Assembly (NCBI GenBank): GCA_022376465.1 | Contig: JACDTU010000005.1 | Coordinates: 484,001 to 548,000, forward strand | From: Cubamyces lactineus | Lineage: Eukaryota; Basidiomycota; Agaricomycetes; Polyporales; Polyporaceae | Direction: 5' to 3' | Length of the DNA stretch: 64,000 nt | Shown: positions 33,532 to 44,100 of the stretch, one piece after another | How the letters are laid out: every line of letters starts with the position of its first letter | Numbering within the stretch: the stretch's first letter is position 1 | Notes under the pieces: model-generated | Database searches by the model: none | The model's input: the letters and a program-made list of their open reading frames with translations, nothing else | Told to the model about the DNA's origin: nothing | Program-made: the position numbers and the translations under genes

Positions 33532-36500
33532 ATGGAGATTCTCAGGCTCAACGTGTCCGCTCTTTCCGGCCCCCATGCACTCTTCCTCGACTTGTACTCC
33601 GATCCTATCCCAACTCTGTTCCGCGCCCTTATCGACTCTGGTTCCTCTCATTGTTTCATCGACTCCAAATTCGCGACTACGTATCAACTCCCAACTACTG
33701 CCGTAACCCCGCTCCATCTTCAGCTTTTTGACGGTACTTCTAACCATCTGATTACTTCGTTTACCTCCCTGCCCATACATTTTCCGTCTGGAGAAGTCCT
33801 CAATATAGATTTCTATGTTACTCCGCTCGACAAGTCCGTGTCTGCCGTTCTGGGATACAGCTGGCTCTCCGCCTACAATCCGTTGATTGACTGGAAGAAG
33901 CGCAGCATCCAATTCCGTTCCGCACCCCCGCCACATCCTGTTTCTGACACCATGGTACCCCCGCCAGCTCCGGCTGAGCGTACTCCGTCTACTCCAACTA
34001 CTCCGGCTACTCCGGAACTACCAACTTCTCCTACTCCGACCTCCGTACCCCAGATTTCTCTCGTGAACGCTGCTGCATTCGCTCGAGCTTGCAAACTTCC
34101 GGGGTCCGCGAGTTACACCCTGAGTCTGTCTACTCCGAACTTGGCTACTGCTCGGAGTTCGTCCATCTCCGACTCTCCCCTGGACCTCACCAGAGTTCTG
34201 GCGGAGTACCACGAGTTTGCAGACGTCTTCAGCAAGACCAAGGCCAACATCTTACTGGAGCACTGCCCCTACGTGCTAAAGATCAATTTGGAAGAGGGGG
34301 CTACTCTGCCACTCGGACCTATCTACTCTCTCTCAAAACTCGAGCTCAACACGCTTCAGGAGTACATCGATGAGAACCTCCAATCGGGGTTCATACGTCC
34401 GTCCAACTCCCCCTGCGGAGCTCCCGTCCTCTTCGTCAAGAAGGACGGATCTCTTCGCCTCTGCATGGACTACCGGGGTTTGAATAAGATCACCCGGAAG
34501 GACCGCTACCCCCTTCCTCTTGTCTCGTACTTGCTGAACGCGCCTCGGAAGGCCCGGATCTATACCAAGATCAACCTCTGACACGCCTACAATCTAGTCC
34601 GCCTAGCTCCTGGAGATGAGTGGGAGACCGCATTTCGGACCCGCTATGGGTCCTTCGAATGTCCGTGCCTTGGCACTTCTCCAAGGAATGTCGGATTTTG
34701 TTCAACGCCCTCAAGAAGGCGTTCACGACAGCTCCGGTACTACACCACTGGATGCCCGACTGACCTCTCACCGTCGAGACCGACGCCTCGGACTACGCCA
34801 TTGCCAGCATCCTCTCCCTTACCACCGAGTCTGGTGAACTCCACCCCATCGCTTTCCACTCCCGCACCTTGACCAGCGCGGAGCTGAACTACAACACCCA
34901 TGACAAGGAGCTCCTCGCGATCTTCAAATGTTTCAAGACCTAGCGGCACTACCTTGAAGGTTTGGCAACTCTGATCGATGTTGTCATGGACCACAAGAAC
35001 TTGGTATACTTCGCAACTACGAAGTTACTAACTTGCCGCCAAGCCCAATGGTCAGAGTTCCTCTCGCAGTTCAACCTCGTATGTAGTTCGGTTCTGACCA
35101 GGTAAGCTTGGAGCAAAGCCCGACGCACTGACACGCCGTTGGGACGTCTACCCAAAAGAGGGGGGCAGTGACTACTCCATCGTCAACCCACACAACTACC
35201 AACCGGTTTTCACCCAGGAGCAGCTTGCCATGTCCCTCTGGGCTACCTACCTCCGACCCTCTGTACTCCGAGCTTCCTTCATCCTCGACTCCGAACAACT
35301 CCTCTCGGACATCAAGTCCGCTCAAGCAACCCTGACTCCTGACCCCGAACTATCCGCCGCACTCAAGCTCGCTTCTGAAGGCAACTCCTGATGGTCGCAC
35401 GATGAAGACGGACTACTCCAACTCTCAGGTCGAGTCTATGTCCCAAACTCCGGCGACCTCTGCCTTCACATACTCCGAGCTTGTCACGACCATCCTACCG
35501 CCGGACACTGGGGACAGAACAAGACACAAGCCCTGGTTTTGCGGGACTACGCCTGGCCTGGACTCCGACTCTTCGTCCGGGACTACTGTAAGTCCTGTAC
35601 TACCTGTGTGCAAGCTAAAGTTCCCCGGCATCTCCCCTACGGTACTTTGAAGCAACTCCCGATCCCCGAGCGACCTTGGAACTCCATCTCCATGGACCTC
35701 ATTGAGCAACTCCCGTACTCTGCCGGCTACACCGTGATCCTGGTAGTAGTCGACAGGCTCACTAAGCAAGGTATATTCATTCCTACCCACGACACACTTA
35801 CAGCCTCGGAGCTAGCGAACTTGTTTGTACTCCATGTGTTCTCCAAGCACGGAGTTCCCTCGCACGTTACCTCCGACTGGGGCTTGGAGTTTGTGTCGCA
35901 CTTCTTCCGCTCCTCGGTAAGACCCTCGACATGCACCTTCACTTCACCTCCGGTTACCACCCGGAAGGCGACGGTCAAACCGAGCAGGTCAACCAGACCC
36001 TTGAGCAGTACCTCCAGATCTACTTGAACTACCGGCATATCCCCATTCTTTGCGAACAAAGGCTACAACCCCGCCATCTCCATCTACCCCGAGCGGGACC
36101 TCACCTCCGCTCGAGCCCGCGACTACGCTGTCGACCTCAACAAACTCCACACCCAACTCCGACAGCAGATCTCCGAAGCCCAGGCCCGATACCAAGTACA
36201 GGCAGACAAGCACCATCTACTGGCGCCGGACTTCAAGGTCAGAGATCAGGTCTATGTCCGAGCTCAGCACATCCAGACTACGCATCCCTCCAAAAAGTTG
36301 TCCGAGAAGTTCTTAGGTCCGTTCACTATCATCACGCAGGTCGGAACTCACTCCTTCACCCTCTGACTACCGGACTCTATGCGTGCGGTACACCCTGTCT
36401 TCCATGTCTCACAACTCGAGCCTGCAACTCCGAACACCATCCCTGGCCACATCCAAACTCCGCCACCTCCGATCTTGGTGGACAGAGAACCGGAGTACGG

Positions 36501-36705
36501 GATTTCGGAGATCCTCGACTCCAAGATTGACCACCGGCGTCAGAGTTGCCAACTCCTATACCTAGTCCGATGGGCAGACTACGAAGGTACGGATGAAGAA
36601 ACTTTGTGGATTTTAGCCACGGAGCTCGGACATGCCCAGGAGCTAGTTTTGGACTTCCACTCGGCTTACCCTGACAAGCCCGGACCTCTTGCTAAGTTGT
36701 CTTGA
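33532..36705 (+). pseudogene. Pol of element B with RT catalytic deletion
   Basis: The protease has an intact active site (ALIDSGSSHCFID, about 33630) and YSWLSAYNPLIDW. RT begins well (LPLGPIYSLSKLELNTLQEY, SGFIRPSNSPCGAPVLFVKK followed by DGSLRLCMDYRGLN) and reaches YGSFEC at about 34655, but then jumps to [14 protein letters not shown] at 34700. The missing part, about 130 residues in relatives, includes the YxDD catalytic box and thumb. RNase H ([30 protein letters not shown]) and integrase (HHCC finger HPTAGHWG...CKSCTTC; DDE in SMDLIEQLP, TSDWG, DGQTEQ) are present, with a second deletion near 36035 after LEQYLQIYLNY. The chromodomain EYGISEILDSK...LLYLVRWADYEG ends at 36703-36705. Stops at 34579, 34761, 34941, 35389 and 36364 are mostly TGA or TAG where CGA or TGG is expected. 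Confidence 0.88.
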
Positions 36706-36810
36706 GGATCACACGCGGAGTTCTCACCAACAGATTTTTTCTACTCTACTCCGTACTTGGACTACAAGATTCTACCTACGATGTCCGAGGTCCAAAGTCC
36801 GTACTCCGCC

Positions 36811-38180
36811 CTACTCCGCAGTGTCCATGTCCGTTGGTCCCTCCGGACCCTTCCCCTCCTTTGCTCCCTCGCCCTGCTCCTCCTTCTCCTCCTCACCAGA
36901 CTTGCCCTGCATGGACTTGTCCGCCAACCCTGTCCCATCCTCCTCCTCCTCCCAGTCCGACCCCGCCGCCCGCTCCAGCGCATCCGCGATCACGTCCTCC
37001 TTGTCCTGCGATGTGATCTGCAGGATCTCCTGCAGCATCCGCCCAAACTCCGATGCAAGTTCGGACTTCACTGTGTCGCAGACGGCCTCGCCGATCGCGG
37101 CCTTCAACTCCTTCTGCACGATCTTGGCGATCGCGTCACCAAGACCCTGGACTTCCTCCCACATCATCTCCTCCCACTGCTTCTCCTCGTCGACCAGCAG
37201 GTTGATGACCCACCCTGAGGTGCGCCGGTTGCGCTGCACCGCGACGAGCAGGTGCTCGAGGAGCTCGCGGTCAGAGAGCCGCTCTGGGTCGTCCGACCAC
37301 CGGAGATCAGACTTCCCAACCTCCGGAAGTCCAGAACTCGCGGACACCCTCGGGGCCGTCGATGAGCCTGCGATGCTTGGACCCCAGGCTACTACCATCC
37401 GCGCTGGTGGGTTAACTCCGGGCGGTGCTACGAAAGTCCATCAGACCTCACCTGGCTGCAGAGGCTTCTCCGCCGCCTTCCCTGCTGCCTTGTCCTTCTC
37501 CTTCTCCTTCCCTTTGCCCTTGTCCGCCCGCACCTTCTCTGAACTCTGTACTCCGGTGGGGGCGGGGGGTCTCGAATCCGTCGTCGTCGTCGTCGATGGT
37601 GGCGGACTTGACCTTCTTGCGCTGTGGGCTTGGGGCCTCTTCCTTGCGCGCGATCTGGGCCTGGATGTCCGTGGGCAATCCGCGAGCCCCAATGCACGCG
37701 CGCAACCGGGCCTTCTGGCACTGGACGCAGCTCGATGTCTGCTTGCCCACGCGGAACCGGCACGCGATCTGCTTGGCCGCACACCGGTCGCACTTCACCC
37801 TGTGAACTTCACGTTAGTCTGTACCCCGACCGGACTTACCGCAGGACCAACAATTCCGCACCGTCTTCCTCCTCCTCCTCCTCTGGCTCTTCGTCCTCCG
37901 TGGGACGCTTGCTCCCCCACACGGACGTCCCGGCCTTCGCCAAGGCAGCCTGGTGGAGCAGCGCCACTGCCTTCTGCACGGCCTCGTACTCCATGCACTC
38001 CTTCTCCTCCTGCGCTCACTCTTCCTCCGCTTTTTGCGCCCTGCAAACCACTGTTAGCCCGAACTCCGACAACCCCGGTACTTATGCCTCGGCTGCTGCA
38101 GCCTCCTCTGCCGCCGCCTTCATCCGGAGCTGCGCGAGGTGTGCCTCCAGAGCCTGGATGTTGCCAAGAGTGGAGGACAT
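36811..38180 (-). pseudogene. Antisense spliced gene with Zn2Cys6-like cluster inside element B
   Basis: The gene lies between the chromodomain and the 3' LTR, on the strand opposite to gag-pol. Exon 1 (38180-38086) encodes MSSTLGNIQALEAHLAQLRM and an Ala/Glu helix. Exon 2 (38040-37840) is charged and acidic. Exon 3 (37799-37452) carries CDRCAAKQIACRFRV and CVQCQKARLRAC, spacing C-x2-C-x6-C-x10-C-x2-C-x7-C, close to fungal Zn(II)2Cys6 binuclear clusters, followed by a basic and acidic linker. Exon 4 (about 37406-36811) is a helical C-terminal region (LSDRELLEHLLVAVQRNRRT; QWEEMMWEEVQGLGDAIAKI). Introns 2 and 3 have good splice sites; the donor of intron 1 is ATAAGT where the other copy has GTAAGT. 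Exon 2 has one in-frame TGA (38016-38018) also present in the other copy. It was a genuine gene carried by the family, plausibly a DNA-binding regulator, but this copy is damaged. Confidence 0.7.
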
Positions 38181-38395
38181 AGTGCTGGTAGTGGTGGTGG
38201 AGGACAAAGAGCGAGGAAGAACTGGCTAAGTCTCACCCCCGTCTTATATACACCTTTCTTCATTGATTCTGACCCTGCCCCGATTCTTGATCTCCGTTCC
38301 CTGGACTCATCGGATTACCTTTTTTGGACAGACTTCTATTTTCTTTCACTATAGGCCCTCAAGGGTTCAGGCCTAGGGGCCTAGGGGGGAGGCAC

Positions 38396-39113
38396 TGTCA
38401 CGCCCCGTGCCCCGTGCTGCAACCCCGAAGTCTGAGCCCCGAACCCCGTACTCTGTTCCTACTCCACATTACATACTCCATTCATCCGTACTCCACTCTT
38501 CCGTACCCCATACCCCCAACTCCATTCTCCGTACCCCGCACTTCGTACTCCATACTTCGGACTTCCCCCGACCCCATGACTTACATGTCTCAGATAACCC
38601 CTCATGGCACTACCTACATGAGGCTTTGCTTACTGAGCTATCTGCGATATCTTACCTCTTGGCAGTTACTTTTGCATATTCGCTCTACTCCTTCCTATCC
38701 CGTACATCTCCTATTGTTTCTATCGGGTTTCTGACTTAGTATAAATACTGCCCCAGAATGTAGTAGCTACTCAGTTTGGAAATCTCGTTATCTCGTTAAG
38801 CTTGTGACCTTGTCTCACGGACTTCCAGTCTGTAGTCCGACACTCAACCCCGACCCCCCAGTCCGACCAACCTTTGTTCCCTTCCTACCCTTCCCTCCGA
38901 CCCAACCCCGTTCCCAAGTCCGACCTCCGACCTGTCAAGTCCATACTCCATTAGTCTGCAAATAGAGGACACCGAGTCGGAACCCGTGCGTTACTAATAG
39001 TTTCGCAAAAGTCCTCACACAGTGACAGTCTGACCTCCAGTTGTACTCTGACCCCGAACTCCGTCCAAGTCCCGACCACCGGAGTTGTACCCCCAGATGG
39101 CACAGTCCTAACA
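38396..39113 (+). repeat. 3' LTR of element B (718 bp)
   Basis: Starts TGTCACGCCCCGTG after the polypurine tract CCTAGGGGGGAGGCAC and ends AGTCCTAACA. It carries the same TATAAATACTGCCCCAGAAT box at about 38740. Confidence 0.9.
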
Positions 39114-39172
39114 TACTCCACCATTCCAAGGGCTGGAACAGATTGGCCCTAAGTGCCTGCCAACCAAAGACC

Positions 39173-39735
39173 TGTTATGCTTTCAAGTGTGGCTCTTAAA
39201 CTATCAAGCCTTAAGACATCAATGAATAGAGAGCTTGTTTCTATTCAATTACTAACCCTAGCTTTTCAAAGATAAGCATGTAGTAACTTATTCAGTGAAA
39301 GTAAGTTAACAAGCAATACAAGATCATAATTCATGAAGTTAATGAAAGCTCATAGATCTCAAAGTTCAAATGAAAGCTGAGGGTCACTCTGTGGCATTGC
39401 CTCTTATGTACTGTACATGTACAGAGAGTAAAGAGAGGAATGTTCTAGCATATTCAAGGACTTTCTGGTACGTCGTAGTCAGCACTAGTTAAACCTAGTA
39501 CCACTGTGGCAGTGCTGCTGTATACTGTGAGCGGCTGCACAGAAGCAACTGTGCATCCCTATATGGTAAGTATAAAGTAAGTGCTAGAAAGTCCTAGCTA
39601 AGACAAGAACATTTCTGTCCTAAAGAACCATAGCTACAATCCTAGAGTCTGCCATATCTGTATTGTACAGGGAACATAGCACAAGTCCATAATAAATCAT
39701 AAAGTTCATGACCCACCAATTGTATGTTTGTAACA
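39173..39735 (-). repeat. Solo LTR of the element-A family, with 5-bp target duplication
   Basis: Reverse-complement copy of the LTR at 7191-7720 (563 bp). AGACC occurs immediately on both sides (39168-39172 and 39736-39740), a perfect 5-bp target-site duplication. No internal element sequence remains, so it arose by LTR-LTR recombination. Many positions that are CpG in the 7191 copy are TpG or CpA here. Confidence 0.93.
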
Positions 39736-39890
39736 AGACCAAAGTCAACCCTAGCATTGGGTTTACAGACTTTTTGAGCCACACATGACCTGTCATTGGT
39801 CCCTTATGTGGAGCTCCACAGGCTTGAGTACTGTGTTCAGCATTGGTATGTTGACATTGCAGCACTGGCAAGTGCTTGAATAAGTTGATA

Positions 39891-40292
39891 CAGTGACTTC
39901 CAAAACTATTTCCAGAAATCATAGATTTGCATCATTTTTCAAATATCTCTGCAACAGCTCAATGAAATATTATGATTCAAATTATGTTCAGTAGCTTGCC
40001 AAGCAGGATTGCAGCTGTGTTGAAGGCCAAGGGAGGTGATACCAAGTACTAGATCATGTATTCCAGTGTGCCAAACTGCCTGTTACAAAACTGTTTCCAG
40101 GAGTTGAGGTCAAAGAATGCCACATTGAGCAGGCAGTTCTGGCTCAAATATTATGAAACATATGACATTAGAAAGCTGTGAAGTATAGCTACTGAACATA
40201 ATTTGAATCATAATATTTTATTGAGCCATTGCAGAGATATTTGAAAACTGATGCAAATCTATGATTTCTGGAAACAGTTTCGGAAGTCACCG
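39891..40292. mobile_element. Tc1/mariner-type MITE (402 bp)
   Basis: Near-perfect terminal inverted repeats of about 105 bp: left arm CAGTGACTTCCAAAACTATT..., right arm (reverse complement) CGGTGACTTCCGAAACTGTT.... Each end is flanked by TA (39889-39890 and 40293-40294), the target used by Tc1/mariner transposases. The 190-bp centre encodes nothing. Such elements move only with a transposase supplied elsewhere. Confidence 0.8.
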
Positions 40293-40295
40293 TAT

Positions 40296-41101
40296 GTCTA
40301 TGCTGGAGGCTCAAGAACTGCAGGGATATGGCAACTGTAAATAAGTTCACCTAGCACTGTCACTATATGTCTTATGGAATCTATAGATTGTGGCGGCACA
40401 CTGCCGCGAGACAGAAAGTCTATCTAATAGCAAGTAATTAGACTTTTATACTAAGCTCTACATCTTTGAACGACCGTGCAGTAGCTATGAGAACATGTTC
40501 TATCATGCAATTACCAGCACCCATGTTGTACTAGGTGGCGGCACGAGCCACCAAGAAACTGGAGAATTTCTCACAAAAATATGCTCAAAATAAACAAGAA
40601 CATAGGTAATATATTGGCCATGAGGACATGATAGGGTTTGGCTATGCTTGGGTAAGGGTGCTTGACATGTGAGCTCGCACTCCCTTAGAGCGCACCTTTG
40701 GTGCATGCGAAGGCCACCACCCTGGGTGCCGTATATGGGCCGCTGCACGGCCCGCCCCATCCCGAGACAGCCCTTGGAATGACCAATTTGCCGGGGGACC
40801 CATCTTACAATGATATATAGCACGTGATCCCGCAAATACTATACAGCGCTTATTCGTATTGAACCAGAACTCTCGCCCCTAACATTCAACCTGTACTCTG
40901 CCCTCTAAAATTTCGCCCCTCAACTCGACAGTGACGGTGGGTAGGAGCCTGGCATAATGCATGGTTACAGCTTGGGTAATTGGCTCCAAGTCATTGGCTA
41001 TAATTCTACAAAACTGATCTACTTCACATCACACATTGTTTGCAATATTGTTGGAACATAGGAAGGTTTGTCAACTACGTTGATTGACTTGGGCTATTAG
41101 T
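40296..41101. other. Boundary interval without gene
   Basis: AT-rich DNA with no supported gene. It separates the repeat-rich region from the first housekeeping gene and includes the 3' flank of the Utp22 gene. Confidence 0.6.
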
Positions 41102-44100
41102 CTACACTGATTGCAGTACAACTCTTGCAACAAGGCTGCTACCTATTCGCTGAACCTCAGCGCATACCGCATCCCGGTTCAAAGTGACAAGGCCCTTCTC
41201 CTTCTCTTTTGCCTTGGAGGCATCCTACAGCGTGAACATGTATAGTGAGAAACTATATGAATCAATCACGTAGATGCCACTTACCTTGCGCACCGGCGTG
41301 CTCGAGAAACCCCCGAGCACCCTAAACGGTCTAGCATCCCGCAAGTTCGGTTGCCATACAGCACCAATGCGATCTCCGCCAAGGGGGTCGTAAAAGAGCA
41401 GAACGGTATCGGCATACACGTACTGTAATCTCGTCAGAATACTACCACGAGGCACAGTCAAGGGCAGCTACTTACCGCGAGATCGTCGTACAGCAAGGCG
41501 ACCGGGTCGAAACCAGGCATAACGGGCGTTGGTGTCTCCTTCGAGACTGCATTCGCGTACTTGGCCTTCGACGCCCATACGGAAGAGCTAGCGTCGATAT
41601 TTTGGTGGTAGCGCGTCAAAAGCGCCGGATTAAGCTCGATCACAAAGTCATAGTGGTCAACGGGATGATGGAAGATGCGCTGTGCAAAGGAGCCGTCAGA
41701 GCTGTATATGCGCAATAGCGCCACGGCCACTGACCTTGACACTAGATACTCCAGTTTCTATGCCCTTGAGACTCTCCCACGTCGCCTTGGCAAGCGCAGT
41801 AACACGTCTCGCAACGACGGCATTTGGACCCGAAGACGTCCACATGTGGCCTTGAGGATCGAACGGTGTCGCTATTGACCATGCGACATCTGGAGAGGCG
41901 CTCGTTGGCGGCGCGGATGGGACCGCACTGGCGCTTTGGTCCGCATTGTCCAGCGGGACGACGAGGCCAGTGGTCCAATCCCAGTCCTTCAAGAACTCCA
42001 CGACTTGAGCAAATCCCCGCTCCTTCGACCCCGGTGCGGATGACGATGGGACAGGAGAGGCTTCGCTGGACCGAGGGGCACCCGTGCGAAGGAAGATATA
42101 GGCACAAAGTAGCTCCACGGCCTCTTCAGAGACGTGCCCTCGAAGCAGCCAATGTGATGCGAACCACCGTTTCGTCAACCTGACGGTCCCAGCGAATGCT
42201 GAGAACTTGTGGCAGAGCGCCGCAATTGCCCGGTGATGCCGAGGGCCATGGATAAACCTCCGCGTGTAGACCTCTCGAGCCTGCAGAGCAAGCTGGCGTT
42301 CGCGCGCGTCTTCACCGCTCGTGTTGCGACGAAGGGCCTTGGGAAGGTGGGGTTGATCGTTGATGATACGGTCCAAGAGCGTCGCCTCACGATCGTGCCA
42401 GATGCGTGCGCGGAACGACCAGCCGTCAGCGGTGATGATGTCAAGCGCAGCTTCGTCTTGTATCTCCGTCCGCTCAGGTCGCTCGCCAAGCACGACGTTG
42501 GCTTGGAGTCCTTTCACAGCACTCATGAGGATGGTGGCGAGGCGCTCGAAGAAGGCGAGCTTGATCTTCTGGATGGCCCGGAGGTCGTCTGGCCATCGTG
42601 CAGATTTCTCGAACTCGATGATGACTTCGATAGCGGGCAGATACGAGGCGGGCTTGGGCAACATAGAACGAGCGCCGACAGGCACTGCGAGAGGGACGAA
42701 GACATCGGTGTACCGCAGGACGGGAGAGACGGGGCTGACATTGAGGACAGCAAGAGGAAATTGATCATCGAGCGCCTTGATATGCTTGACGAGGGCATCG
42801 AAAGCGGCGAGGGCGGTTTTGAAGCCGATAGCGGCACCGGAAGATTGATACACGGAGGTTATAGACTCGGGGAGCCTGACAACGTTGTCGAACTGCGTCT
42901 GCCATGTCTGCACGGCGTCTCCATCAATACCAAGATGTCTCCTGAGCAAATGTCGAACGATCATTGACGGAATATGTGCGCGCTCGTCCGAATTCTTCAC
43001 GTCCCAGACTACACTTTCGACGATCGAACCATCCTTGAATCGTCGAAGTTCGGCCTTCTCTCCCCAGAACTCCCGGAATTGCTTCGTCCTCTCGCTTTCA
43101 GTCTCCTCCGCCGGAGGACCATGGTCAACCAATCGGAAGGCATGCTCGCAATCAAGGACGATCCCAATATGGACCACGGACGGATTCATGGGATTAGCGT
43201 TCGATGTCGGTCTAACGTCCGACGTCGGATGTAAAATAGCGATCGCTTTCGCCCGGTTTCCAAGACCGCGGCGCAAAGTGGAGATGAGCGTAGCCATCAC
43301 TGCATTGTACACAGAGCCGTAGTCAGCCACAAGGTGGGCGGACGCTTTACGCATCTCTGCAGATGACACGTCTACCCTACAGGAATAGATGAATGAAACC
43401 GTAAATTGATGATTGGAAATGTGCTCACCGTGCGACGACGTCGAACCGCCCCAAAACGTCTCGGCATTCCTTCAAAAACACAGTGTGAAACGGATCTTCC
43501 GAGATGGTGGAGTGGTCCAATGCTTCTAGCGTCGCTTGTGCGTCGTGTCGGAGCTATAGATACGTCAGCCGTATGGTCGATGACGCAGTCTTAACAGACT
43601 CACGAGGTCGAGGGACGATAGGGGAATATCGGCCAGTAGATTAACCGAAGAGGTCGAGTCCACGAATACGGCTTCATGACTCGAATAAGCCCCGGGAGGG
43701 AACTGGCCATCGGATTATATTGTTAGCAGCGCTAACTAATGTGGGTGCATGGGCGCGAACGTACCCGATGCCCATCTTTTGCCTTCACAAACACGGCTTC
43801 CGCGTCGAAGTTATGCCGTGCTGTGTCGTCTTTCAGTACAATGAAAATTGTGTCTAGTGGACTACACACCTAGGAAATCCAGAGCAGCCTTGAACAACTG
43901 ATACGAACTAAGTCCCTTGCCAAGAGGCTTGCGCTTCGATCCAGACTTGCCGAGACTGACAGGTGGCGGTTCCTCGCCGTGAATCACCAGGTCCAGGACA
44001 GAAGCCCACCACATCCCCTTGCCCTCGAAGCCGCGTACGCACATACGGCTACCGAGACCATAGCCTCTCTGATTGGCCCACACCCGTAAAAGGGCTAACG

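Larger units (their letters stand above)
31327..39113 (+). mobile_element. Ty3/gypsy chromodomain element B with antisense gene
   Basis: The element is LTR (31327-32019), Gag, protease, RT (deleted), RNase H, integrase, chromodomain, antisense Zn2Cys6-like gene, polypurine tract, LTR (38396-39113). The two LTRs are of different length and clearly diverged (693 and 718 bp). The base pairs flanking the outer ends (GGCAC and TACTC) do not match, consistent with recombination rather than a simple insertion. Coding regions carry stops and two internal deletions, so it is inactive. Confidence 0.9.

Noticed and set aside
36689..38182. A 497-codon plus-strand ORF at the 3' end of element B
   Set aside because: It is the complement of the antisense gene; its composition is Pro/Ser low complexity and the minus strand has splice sites and conserved cysteines.
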